From the NCBI GenBank assembly GCA_015206945.1, contig JADEXV010000028.1, positions 1 through 46,664 on the forward strand: DNA of 46,664 nucleotides. The letters run 5' to 3'. This DNA is from Nostocales cyanobacterium LEGE 12452 (GTDB lineage: Bacteria > Cyanobacteriota > Cyanobacteriia > Cyanobacteriales > Nostocaceae). Position 1 is the first letter of the stretch. Every line of letters starts with the position of its first letter. Below are positions 37,624 through 46,075 of the stretch, piece by piece. Made by a program: the position numbers and the translations under genes. The notes beneath the pieces are model-generated. The model made no database searches and had not been told where the DNA came from. It saw only the letters and a list, made by a program, of their open reading frames with translations.

Positions 37624-40600
37624 TCATTTCACTTTAAACTTACTAGCAGTTGTTAATAACTCTTGCGCCATTCCTGATAACTCTTGGAACACGGTAGCAA
37701 TTTCTTGAGATTCAGCAAAAGTTTTATCGGCAATTTCTGCGACATCTTGCATTGATTTAGTGACTGTTACAGATTGCGCCATTTGTTTTTGAGTCGCTGC
37801 GGTAATTCGCTCGATTAGCTGACTAATTTCGGCAGTCGCAGAAACGATCGCATTTAAGTTTTGGCGAGTGTCGCTAACAAGATTTGTGCCTTCTACTACC
37901 TGCTGAATACCAGTTTCCATCGCTACTGCAACTTCTCCGGTTTCTGCTTGAATCTCCTGAACTAATTTTTCAATTTCAATGGTTGCTGCTGCTGATTGAC
38001 GAGATAAAGAACGGACTTCATCAGCTACGACTGCAAAGCCTTTGCCATATTCACCAGCACGAGTAGCTTCAATGGCTGCATTCAAAGCGAGTACGTTTGT
38101 CTGTGTGGCAAAATTACCAATCAAATTCACCACTTTGGAGATTTTTTGCGAGGATTCGCTGAGGCGTTTAATCTTTTTGCTGGTTTGAGCAACGGTTTCA
38201 CGAATTCCTTGGATTGCTTTGACAGTCAGGTTCATCGCAGTATCGCCAGACTCTACAGTTTGATTGGCTTGTTGCACTGCTAGTTGCACTAACTCAGCAT
38301 TCGCTACCACAGCTTGAGTAGAGTCCACCATCTGTTGAATTTCGCCTAATGCTGCGGTAATTTCCTCAGATTGTTGTTGTGCCAGATTGGTTAATCCCGC
38401 TAGTGAAGACTCGCTATTGCTAGAAGTTTGGGCAACTTGTTGAGCAGCCCCTTGTACTTGAACAACAATTTGTCGCAGTGCTTGCAGAGTATTATTGTAA
38501 GCATCAGCGATCGTGCCTAGCTCGTCTTCTGTAATCGGTGCGCGTACCGTTAAGTCGCCGTTGAGAGCGGGTCTAAGGGCTGTTAGGAGTTGAATTGATC
38601 GTTGTTGGAGTAACTCCTTGGCTGCCTTTTCCCGTGTTGCTGCTTCTGCTAATTTTGCTGACTGCGCTTGTACTTGTTGCAAGTATTCGGTGTGTTGTAA
38701 TGCCAATCCTAACTGGCTGCCAATGCGTGCTAACAAAGTAACTTCTGATTCTTCCCAATCACGAGTTCCCGAATTCTGATAAGCTGCCAGCAATCCCCAC
38801 AATTGTTCGCCAGCAAATACAGGAACAATTACATAAGCTTTAGCTTCAAATTGCTCTAAAACTTCAATGTGGCAAGGAGAATGACCTACCTGATAGATAT
38901 CATTTACAACAAAGTTTTCCCCTTGGGCATATCGACCTCCCTGAGTTTCTTGTAAGTGGGTATCTTCCCAGACGGTTTTGATATCGGGACCTACCAGTTT
39001 TACCCAAAGATGACCTGCTGACTCGGCGACAAATTCACCACTCCAGTTAGGATTGAAGTGATACACGGCAACGCGATCGCATCGCAGTAATTGCCTGACT
39101 TCTTGAGTAGTTGTTTTGAAGATTTCTTCTACATCTAAAGATTGCCGGATGCGGTTACTGATCTTGGTGACAGCTTTCTCTTGTTCTGCTATTTGAGCTA
39201 GTTTTTCAGATTTGACTCGCACTAATTCCAAATAGTCTATCTGTGATTTAGCTAGGCTAAATTGCAAGCTAGTCTGAACCAAAAAGTTCACTTCCCAGCT
39301 TTGCCATTCACGGGAGCTAGAGTTTTGATAAGCTGCCAGCAATCCCCACAATTTATCCCCGAAAAATATCGGAACAATCATGTAAGCTTTGGCTTCAAAC
39401 TGCTCTAAAATCTCAATATGGCAGGGAGCTAATCCTACTTCATAGATATTATTAACGATAAAGTTTTCACCTCTGACATACCGACCTCCCTTAGTTTCTT
39501 GCAAGTAGGTATCATCCAAAACGGTTTTGATATCAGGGCCTACCAGTTTTGTCCAACCATTACTCACAGACTCAGCCACAAATTCACCACCCCAGTCAGG
39601 GTTAAAACGATAGACAGCGACGCGATCGCATTGTAGTGATTGACGCACTTCTTGAGTGGTTGTTTTGAAGACGCTTTCTACATCTGAAGATTGTCTGATG
39701 CGGTTGACTATCTTAGTGAAAACTTTCTCTTGTTCAACTATTTGAGCTAGTTGATCAGATTTCGTCTGCACTTGTTCGAGATATTCCCCTTGTGAGATAG
39801 CTACACCAAATTGCAATCCAATTTGAGTTACAAAGGTTTCTTCCCAAGGTTGCCAATCACGAGGCCCAGAATTTTGATAAGCTGCCAACAAACCCCATAA
39901 TTTTTCTCCAGCAAATATGGGTGCAATGATGTAAGCCTTCATTTCATACTGCTCTAAAATGTCAATGTGACATTGAGCATGGCCCATTTGATAAATGTCA
40001 TTGACCACAAAGCTTTCACCCTTGGCATAACGTCCTCCTTGAGTGTCTTGTAAGTGGCTATCTTCCCAGACCATGTAAAAATCAGGGCCGACCATTTTTA
40101 TCCAACCGTTACCCACTGACTCAGCGACAAACTCGCCACTCCAGTCAGGTTTGAAGCGATAGACACCGACGCGATCGCATTTTAGTAATTGGCGTACTTC
40201 TTGAGTGGTTGTTTGAAAAAGCTTATCGACATTTGATATCCGCAAAATTTTGTCGATGACTTTAGCTACCGATTTTTTTGCTAGTAGCCGCTGTTGCTGT
40301 TCTTTTTGAAATTCAAAGCTCTGTAATTTGTAAATTAGTTCTGTTGTCAGTTGAGAGAGTAGGCTAATTTCTACTTCTTGCCACTGCCGCGTTGAGTAGC
40401 AATTATTGACTACTAGTAAACCCCACACTTTACCTTCTACTACAATCGGTAAACTCAAACTAGCTTTAATTTGAAATTTATCTAGCAGTTGCTTTTGATA
40501 AGGGGTAAGTTGAATCTGATTGATATCGTCAATAACTACAGCTTCTATATAGTCTTGATTGGTATATAAACCAAAAATAATTCCAGGAATATTTTCGCCT

Positions 40601-40932
40601 AAAGTTGGTGTCCAGCCTAGTGTTCTCGATTCGGCTAAAACATTACCCGATTCCCGCGAAGTAAACTGATAAATTAAGGCGCGATCGCAGCCAATCTTTT
40701 CTCTAATTTGTGCTACAGTAATTTTAAGTAATGTATCAAGGTCTGGGGCTTGGCGCATGTGAGTTGCGATGTCTTTCAACTGTCGCCGCCAAGTTTTAAA
40801 TTCTAGAGCGATCGCACTTAATAAAGATATTTCATTACTAGCAATATTTGCTATATGAGCGTTACCATTCTGATTTTCTAATTCAGAGATTAAATGTTCG
40901 TTATCATGGCTATTGTTATACAAAAATGTCAT
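37624..40932 (-). CDS. pixJ: Cyanobacteriochrome methyl-accepting phototaxis receptor
   Basis: From ATG 40932 (GAGG eight bases upstream) the protein has 1102 residues. The frame is open to a TTG at 40983, but only the ATG start makes the pocket residues Trp289, Asp291, Cys321 and His322 coincide with published AnPixJ numbering. Domains: GAF1 (no chromophore Cys), GAF2, GAF3 and GAF4 with CH motifs at Cys321, Cys504 and Cys687, then a HAMP-like segment and an MCP signalling domain (about 880-1095). The GAF repeats are exactly 183 residues apart. No DXCF motif is seen, which fits the red/green class. No membrane segment is visible. GAF3 has Leu472 where GAF2 and GAF4 have the lid Trp. Confidence 0.94.
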   Translation of the reverse strand: MTFLYNNSHDNEHLISELENQNGNAHIANIASNEISLLSAIALEFKTWRRQLKDIATHMRQAPDLDTLLKITVAQIREKIGCDRALIYQFTSRESGNVLAESRTLGWTPTLGENIPGIIFGLYTNQDYIEAVVIDDINQIQLTPYQKQLLDKFQIKASLSLPIVVEGKVWGLLVVNNCYSTRQWQEVEISLLSQLTTELIYKLQSFEFQKEQQQRLLAKKSVAKVIDKILRISNVDKLFQTTTQEVRQLLKCDRVGVYRFKPDWSGEFVAESVGNGWIKMVGPDFYMVWEDSHLQDTQGGRYAKGESFVVNDIYQMGHAQCHIDILEQYEMKAYIIAPIFAGEKLWGLLAAYQNSGPRDWQPWEETFVTQIGLQFGVAISQGEYLEQVQTKSDQLAQIVEQEKVFTKIVNRIRQSSDVESVFKTTTQEVRQSLQCDRVAVYRFNPDWGGEFVAESVSNGWTKLVGPDIKTVLDDTYLQETKGGRYVRGENFIVNNIYEVGLAPCHIEILEQFEAKAYMIVPIFFGDKLWGLLAAYQNSSSREWQSWEVNFLVQTSLQFSLAKSQIDYLELVRVKSEKLAQIAEQEKAVTKISNRIRQSLDVEEIFKTTTQEVRQLLRCDRVAVYHFNPNWSGEFVAESAGHLWVKLVGPDIKTVWEDTHLQETQGGRYAQGENFVVNDIYQVGHSPCHIEVLEQFEAKAYVIVPVFAGEQLWGLLAAYQNSGTRDWEESEVTLLARIGSQLGLALQHTEYLQQVQAQSAKLAEAATREKAAKELLQQRSIQLLTALRPALNGDLTVRAPITEDELGTIADAYNNTLQALRQIVVQVQGAAQQVAQTSSNSESSLAGLTNLAQQQSEEITAALGEIQQMVDSTQAVVANAELVQLAVQQANQTVESGDTAMNLTVKAIQGIRETVAQTSKKIKRLSESSQKISKVVNLIGNFATQTNVLALNAAIEATRAGEYGKGFAVVADEVRSLSRQSAAATIEIEKLVQEIQAETGEVAVAMETGIQQVVEGTNLVSDTRQNLNAIVSATAEISQLIERITAATQKQMAQSVTVTKSMQDVAEIADKTFAESQEIATVFQELSGMAQELLTTASKFKVK

Positions 40933-41057
40933 TTGATTAACCTCAAAATTGTGATTGGTAATAACTGGATATGTGGCAAGCAATATTTATCTGGTATTTA
41001 CTCATTAAGGATTAGGGATTTTCAAAAAAATCTACCTAATTAGACCTTGCTAAATAT

Positions 41058-41531
41058 TCAATTATGAATTCCCCATGCTGGAGATTGAATAATAGTTGTG
41101 GCATCCAAATTAAAAATTATCTCCTCTGAATCATTAATAAAGTATCCCTGTAAAAAAGGTGATATTTTCGGATAAAATAATTCAGCACTTGCGGGTTTCA
41201 TTTCTTTAGTATCCAGCCATTCAATATCTATAAGTTGTCGAACTAATAGTCCCAAATACTTACCTTTATTTTCTAGAACAACTGCCATCATTTTTGAAAC
41301 TAAATTTGACCCTTGTGAAATTGGAGGATAACCTAACATTGCCTCTAAATCAACTAACCAAAGCATCTCACCACGCCAGTTATAAATACCCAAAATGCTA
41401 CTTGGCATCTGAGGAACACCACATATTTCTGGTAATGATACTTGCAAAACTTCTGCGATGTGTTGTAGAGAAATTACGGCTGTATCACTTATTCCCAAAT
41501 TAAAACTTAAAAACTTTTGTTGGGTTTCCAA
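41058..41531 (-). CDS. pixI: CheW-like adaptor of the phototaxis cluster
   Basis: A single CheW domain of 157 residues (FLSFNLGISDTAVISLQHIAEVLQV; IYNWRGEMLWLVDLEAMLG). It should link the receptor PixJ to the kinase PixL. The start is TTG 41531, with AAAGGA nine bases upstream and no better ATG. It lies between pixH and pixJ in the same direction, as in other cyanobacterial pix/ptx loci. No unusual features. Confidence 0.9.
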   Translation of the reverse strand: METQQKFLSFNLGISDTAVISLQHIAEVLQVSLPEICGVPQMPSSILGIYNWRGEMLWLVDLEAMLGYPPISQGSNLVSKMMAVVLENKGKYLGLLVRQLIDIEWLDTKEMKPASAELFYPKISPFLQGYFINDSEEIIFNLDATTIIQSPAWGIHN

Positions 41532-41654
41532 AGCTATCGATCCTTTGTCCTTGATTATTTATCTTTAGTCACTATTTGCAGTTATTGGTGATTCTTGGAG
41601 AGATTCATCTAAAAAATAGTGACTTCTCGGATTTGTTAATTTATGATATTTTCA

Positions 41655-42017
41655 CTAATTAAGTAATCGCTTTAAAACTACCACTAATTCGTCTCGATCG
41701 ATCGGTTTTGATAGATAACCATCAGCGCCTAACATATTACCCCAAATTTTATCCACATCACTATTCTTTGTAGAGCAAAAAACCACAGGTATCTTGCTAG
41801 TGTCGGGATTATTTTTCAGTTCTCGGCAAATTTCAAAGCCACTTTTACCTGGTAAAATTACATCGAGAAATATTAAGTCTGGCTTATTTTTATCTATTTT
41901 GTCTTGAGCTTCTTCACTACTAGTGGCGCTAATCACAGAATAACCTGCCTGTTGCAAGTAACGGCTGATTATTTCCATATCTGTTAAGCCATCTTCAACA
42001 ACTAAAACAGTATTCAT
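41655..42017 (-). CDS. pixH: CheY-like response regulator of the phototaxis cluster
   Basis: A stand-alone receiver of 120 residues. The acidic pocket is near the N-terminus (VVEDGLTD), phospho-acceptor Asp52 is in IFLDVILPGKSG, and the conserved Lys is in YLSKPIDRDE. It has no output domain, so it acts by protein contact, in the model of PixH tuning pilus motors. Upstream is a 480-bp spacer with two adjacent dyads, which suggests that pixHIJL can be transcribed from its own promoter separately from pixG. Confidence 0.92.
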   Translation of the reverse strand: MNTVLVVEDGLTDMEIISRYLQQAGYSVISATSSEEAQDKIDKNKPDLIFLDVILPGKSGFEICRELKNNPDTSKIPVVFCSTKNSDVDKIWGNMLGADGYLSKPIDRDELVVVLKRLLN

Positions 42018-42162
42018 GGCAATTACTCATTAACTTTTTCTCAAAATGTAAACAAAATAGACAAATCCTAAATGATTCCTTAAAAAGACATGGAAGGGAC
42101 TAGAGACTAGCCCTAACCCCTCTGCCCTAAACAATATTTAACAAATTAAATAGGACTGCTAT

Positions 42163-42213
42163 AAATACAAAAATTTGTATTTGTCTAATTTTGATACAAT
42201 CTTTATGTATCAA
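42163..42213. promoter_or_regulatory. Two adjacent inverted repeats upstream of pixH
   Basis: The first dyad has arms AAATACAAA (42163-42171) and TTTGTATTT (42174-42182) around AA. The second has arms TTGATACA (42191-42198) and TGTATCAA (42206-42213) around 7 bases. Both are perfect and lie about 145-195 bp before the pixH start, in the otherwise featureless AT-rich pixG-pixH spacer (42018-42497). They could be operators or transcript hairpins. No known consensus was matched. Confidence 0.45.
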
Positions 42214-42497
42214 CCTCAGAAAAAGTACGTAACAAATATAACTTAATACTATATAAAATAGTTTTAAAATTATATTTTAAATTTTGTATTGAATATTCAA
42301 AATTTCACAACGACTGAGAGCAAGATAATTTCAAGGCGAGAATAAATTTAAAATTCCAAGTCTATTGACAAGTCTTTGATTTGATAAATAGAGTAAATCT
42401 AAAATTGTTTAACCTCAACAATTTAATTTTTACTGAGGTGAAAAAAGTTATAAATTTTGAGGAATAATTCAGAATCAAAAATCGCTTTTAATTCCCC

Positions 42498-43706
42498 CTA
42501 ATTACAAACCTCTAAATTAGATTTCCTTTTATCGTGGGATACGTTTGATACGCTCTGTGTAGGTAAATATTTACGTATTATACTCATTACCTTATCAGCC
42601 ACTACAGGTTTAGTGAGAAAATCTGTAGAACCCACTACTTTGGCACGAACTCTATCTAAAAGACCATCACTGCCTGTTAATATAATTATTGGTGTGTTGG
42701 AAAATGTAGATATTCTTCGTAACTGAGTACAAATTTCGTAACCACTAGCAACTGGCATAATCAAATCCAAGAAAATCAGGTCTGGTTTATCCTGAATCAG
42801 AGTTGGTAGAGCTTGTACAGCATCTTGAATTTTGACAAACCTAAATCCATTAGAAGTGACAATATCCTCTACCATTTTACATACTTGAGGGCTATCATCG
42901 ACGCAAGCCACTAGTGGAGCAATCCGCTTCTTGGCTTGTGTGGTGGTAGAGTTATTATTGACTTCAGTAATTCCTAAAGGCAAGTCCGGTACTTCTACCA
43001 GTTCGATGATTCCTTTAAGGATATAAGGAAGCAACGAACGGGTTAGTGGTAGTACACTCTGCTTCATTTTCATGGCTAAATCTCGCAGAGTGAATTTGCC
43101 ATTGATTAAAGTTACAAAGTTTTTGTAGACAGATGGACTTACCATCTGCTCAAGTTGTTCTGGTCGCCGTAGAATTGGTGCTAAGTCAGGAGAAAAATTT
43201 GCTAAACCTGCTTCTGACCAAATTTTCCATGAGTCTTGCATGTGCTTTACAGACATTTCTGCACTCGTGAAACTCATTGGAGTTTCTAAGATAACTTCTT
43301 GGGTACGATTGCAACTTAGAGAAGCAAAGTTTCCTTGCAAAGCTAGGTCAAATAATAGTTCTGCTATCGTATTTTCCGCAATAGATTGAATCTGTTCCCT
43401 CTGAATTTTCTGTTTTTTATAAAATACTTCTATAAGTTTATAGTCCCAGTAATCAATTGATAGGTCTTGTCCACGTAACTGCAACTTATCAACATCAATC
43501 TGGGGACAATTTTGAGCTATATGTCTACGCCAACGTCGGAAGGGATGAGTTCCTCCTGTTGCCCAAACTATCCGTCCTAGTCGATAGTAAAAAGTCCATT
43601 GGCTGCCTTTTGAACTTTTAATATTTAATTTGCCATTGTATTGCAACTGAGTACAAGTTTTAAATTCATTTACTAGGTTATTTGAAATAAGTTCTTGATG
43701 AGGCAT
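42498..43706 (-). CDS. pixG: PatA-like response regulator of the phototaxis cluster
   Basis: A protein of 402 residues. The N-terminal region is PatA/DUF4388-like (FKTCTQLQYNGKLNIKSSKGSQWTFYYRLGRIVWATGGTHPFRRWRR at about 15-60) followed by an alpha-rich middle. The C-terminal receiver (about 268-385) has Asp314 in IFLDLIMPVASG and Lys in FLTKPV. This is the layout of PixG and of the heterocyst-pattern protein PatA. It is the first gene of the phototaxis run. The cognate kinase is most likely PixL. No clear ribosome site before ATG 43706. Confidence 0.92.
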   Translation of the reverse strand: MPHQELISNNLVNEFKTCTQLQYNGKLNIKSSKGSQWTFYYRLGRIVWATGGTHPFRRWRRHIAQNCPQIDVDKLQLRGQDLSIDYWDYKLIEVFYKKQKIQREQIQSIAENTIAELLFDLALQGNFASLSCNRTQEVILETPMSFTSAEMSVKHMQDSWKIWSEAGLANFSPDLAPILRRPEQLEQMVSPSVYKNFVTLINGKFTLRDLAMKMKQSVLPLTRSLLPYILKGIIELVEVPDLPLGITEVNNNSTTTQAKKRIAPLVACVDDSPQVCKMVEDIVTSNGFRFVKIQDAVQALPTLIQDKPDLIFLDLIMPVASGYEICTQLRRISTFSNTPIIILTGSDGLLDRVRAKVVGSTDFLTKPVVADKVMSIIRKYLPTQSVSNVSHDKRKSNLEVCN

Positions 43707-44228
43707 AGTTTGTTACTAGTAGAACACGCCATAAATCTACCTACCATCTCAATTAACCAGACAAATTTATTAAGTCACTTGTTAAAGATAGGCAACACTT
43801 TGATCGCAGGCAGTGTTCTAGCTATATAGCGATGGCAGATATGTGAATAAGTGCAAATGCATTTGATATATAGCAGTCTAAATCAAGATTATTAAAAGCA
43901 AGACAGATGTTAAAATAGCAAAACTATTGCTAGTAAATAATTTATCTAGCATAAAGTCTTTATTGGCAGAGTTTGCTTTTCTGCTAATATTTATGACTAA
44001 AGTAGGTTGCCATAGTCAACATAATGGTGTATTGATATATCATTTTAAGAATTTTCATACTGAATCATATCCGTATAAGTTCTGAATTTTTGTTTAAAAA
44101 AGATTAGCAGTCTCTAAAAAATCTTGTTTTTGTTATTCACATTGAGAATATCTGTTAAAAATATTCATTTAAATTTACTATTCTTAATTAGTTAATTAAT
44201 GTTAGCTTTTCTAGGAAATATTTTTCTT
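43707..44228. promoter_or_regulatory. AT-rich region upstream of pixG with several palindromes
   Basis: A noncoding stretch of about 520 bp that should hold the pixG promoter. Dyads seen: AACACT/AGTGTT (43794-43817, 12-base loop), the perfect 10-bp palindrome GCTATATAGC (43821-43830) and the perfect 12-bp palindrome CAAATGCATTTG (43854-43865). They are clustered 85-160 bp before the pixG start. No promoter could be assigned with confidence and no frame looks coding. Confidence 0.4.
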
Positions 44229-44259
44229 AAAAAAAGGCGTGCTACTAAAACAAGTAGCA
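44229..44259 (-). terminator. Rho-independent terminator of murQ
   Basis: On the minus strand a 7-bp stem (TGCTACT/AGTAGCA) with a 6-base loop is followed by CGCC and seven T. It lies 35-65 bp after the murQ stop codon, in the right orientation to end that transcript. Confidence 0.75.
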
Positions 44260-44293
44260 GCCAGATTAGAAAGTATTTATTTAGAAAATTTAT

Positions 44294-45220
44294 TCAAGGT
44301 TGTTTGTGGTTTTCATGGCTAACAACAGCTGCCCTGAGATTACTTTGGTGTTCTGAAAGTAGACGATCGCCTTCGTCTTTTTCTAAACCAGTCCAGTGCA
44401 TCAATAGCGCCAGCTTGACCCATTTACCACTACGTTCTAGTAAAAAACCCGCAGTTTCCCGACTTAAACCTGTGAGGTCTTGCAAAATTCGCAAAGCGCG
44501 ATCGCGTAATTTTTGATTTGTTACTGCTACATCCACCATGCGATTGCCATAAACTTTGCCTAGCTTAACCATCACGCCGCTAGAAAGAATATTTAAAGCT
44601 AATTTAGTGGCTGTACCAGCTTTCAGGCGAGTTGAGCCGGCGATTATTTCTGGGCCTGTTAATAGACGAATGTCAATATCGGCATCAAAACTAACTTGTT
44701 CAACAGGAACACAAGCGATAAAAATAGTTGTGGCTCCTCGCTGACGAGCAGCATGAAGCGCACCGTGGACATAAGGCGTTGTGCCGCCAGCCGTAATGCC
44801 AACTACGACATCTAGCTGGGTAATGTGTCTTTGGGCGATCGCAGCCTCACCATCTTCAATGCTGTCTTCTAAATCTTCAGAACTGCGTACTAGTGCGCCA
44901 GCGCCACCGGCAATAATCCCCTGTACCAACTCTGGGGGTGTACAAAAAGTAGGTGGACACTCAGCAGCATCTAACACCCCTAATCTGCCACTTGTACCCG
45001 CACCGATATAAAATAGGCGTCCTCCGTGGCGCAAACGCTCTGCGGTGCGCTCAATTGCCTCTGCTAACTGAATTTTTGCCGCTGCAACTGCTGCAACAGC
45101 CTTTTGGTCTTCGTCATTAAACAACTCCACCAATTCTAGGGAACTAAGCTGGTCTAAGTTCAGACTATTAGGATTGACCAGCTCAGTTAAAAGATGCCCG
45201 CGTTCTTGCAAATTTGTCAT
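44294..45220 (-). CDS. murQ: N-acetylmuramic acid 6-phosphate etherase
   Basis: A protein of 308 residues, the normal length for MurQ, which cleaves the lactyl ether of MurNAc-6-phosphate to give GlcNAc-6-phosphate in cell-wall recycling. The SIS fold carries the family motifs FYIGAGTSGRLGVLDAAECP (about residues 71-90), VGITAGGTTPYVHGAL and GSTRLKAGTATKLALN. The C-terminal helical part is complete. The start codon ATG 45220 lies inside a run of TTTGTCA heptamers, so the ribosome site is unusual: AAAGGA sits about 14 bases upstream within the repeat. A terminator follows. Confidence 0.94.
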   Translation of the reverse strand: MTNLQERGHLLTELVNPNSLNLDQLSSLELVELFNDEDQKAVAAVAAAKIQLAEAIERTAERLRHGGRLFYIGAGTSGRLGVLDAAECPPTFCTPPELVQGIIAGGAGALVRSSEDLEDSIEDGEAAIAQRHITQLDVVVGITAGGTTPYVHGALHAARQRGATTIFIACVPVEQVSFDADIDIRLLTGPEIIAGSTRLKAGTATKLALNILSSGVMVKLGKVYGNRMVDVAVTNQKLRDRALRILQDLTGLSRETAGFLLERSGKWVKLALLMHWTGLEKDEGDRLLSEHQSNLRAAVVSHENHKQP

Positions 45221-45368
45221 TTGTCATTTGTCCTTTGTCATTTGTCCGTTGTTATTTGTCATTTGTCAGTTAGCGACCAGTGACTAATGACCAATACTTC
45301 GACTACGCGGTAGTTGAGCGCAGTCGAAACTCAGTACAAGTGACTAATGACTAATGACTAATGACTAA
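45213..45368. repeat. Repeat-built spacer between DUF3110 gene and murQ
   Basis: Eight heptamers of the TTTGTCA type (45213-45268), then a 13-bp direct repeat AGTGACTAATGAC at 45279-45291 and 45339-45351 bracketing a hairpin (TTCGACT at 45298-45304, AGTCGAA at 45322-45328), then four TGACTAA heptamers (45341-45368) that abut the DUF3110 stop codon. The two heptamer arms are nearly inverted versions of each other. The repeat block fills the whole spacer and includes the murQ initiation codon. Confidence 0.85.
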
Positions 45369-45815
45369 TTACAACAACCCTTCCAATTTACGACGCATCT
45401 TCTCTAGTTCAGAATCAGACAATTCTGGTTCTTCTAGCGGCTGTTGATTGAGAGGGAAAGTGTCTTCAACAGTATCCTCCTTCTGGGCATCTTCTTGCCA
45501 GTCAGTTTTTTCGACGTTAATTTCTGGGGGAGTTACAACTAAATTGCTGTTTTCTGGGATGATTTCCCATTCATATCCAGCACTTTCGCAAAATTCCTTG
45601 ATTTCTTCAGCATCCATCGGCTCCGGTGTGGGTGCGGGGAAATCCTGAGCTTCTAACATCAGGGCAAAGCGTGTCGCATCGTCTTCTGACTCGAACATTA
45701 GAATTTTATTGCGTAGCTTGCCGCTTTTGGCATCGCCTTCCCGGATCGTGTGAATCCCCTCATTTTCCGTTCGAGCGTTAAAAATTAACACAAAAACACG
45801 CATTGGTGTAATCAT
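45369..45815 (-). CDS. DUF3110 domain-containing protein
   Basis: A protein of 148 residues. The N-terminal 90 residues match the cyanobacterial/plastid DUF3110 family (MRVFVLIFNARTENEGIHTI; FESEDDATRFALMLEAQDFP; IKEFCESAGYEWEII). The C-terminal third is very acidic (EDTVEDTFPLNQQPLEEPELSDSELEKM). No signal peptide or membrane segment, so cytoplasmic. The function is unknown. ATG 45815 has AAGGA about five bases upstream, so the start five residues before MRVFV is kept. It lies upstream of murQ in the same direction, separated by the repeat spacer. Confidence 0.88.
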   Translation of the reverse strand: MITPMRVFVLIFNARTENEGIHTIREGDAKSGKLRNKILMFESEDDATRFALMLEAQDFPAPTPEPMDAEEIKEFCESAGYEWEIIPENSNLVVTPPEINVEKTDWQEDAQKEDTVEDTFPLNQQPLEEPELSDSELEKMRRKLEGLL

Positions 45816-46075
45816 CTGTCCTTTTTAAGGTTTATTCATATTAAAGTTCGAGATTGTGCCTAAAGGAAAGTCACAGGAATAATTTTCACTCTATTCAGAT
45901 TTTCCTGAAAACGCCAATATTATTAAGCATAAGTATTGGATCGAGAAAATACCGTAACTCAACCAATGGGGTCTTGGGTTTAGTTGGCGTATCCTGGAAA
46001 TGGCATACTGAACCAATGTGCCAGTTAATGCTTGTGTGTGCCAGCGACATCCGGCAATTAATACAGTGAAAGCAA

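Noticed and set aside
40933-40983. 17-codon N-terminal extension of PixJ from a TTG
   Set aside because: ATG 40932 has a GAGG ribosome site, and only this start makes pocket residue numbers agree with AnPixJ.
44199-44516. 105-codon plus-strand frame
   Set aside because: It overlaps the murQ terminator and the murQ 3' end antisense; no coding signs.
45213-45368. Possible CRISPR-like repeat array
   Set aside because: Units are contiguous heptamers without spacers and no cas genes are nearby; these are short tandem repeats.
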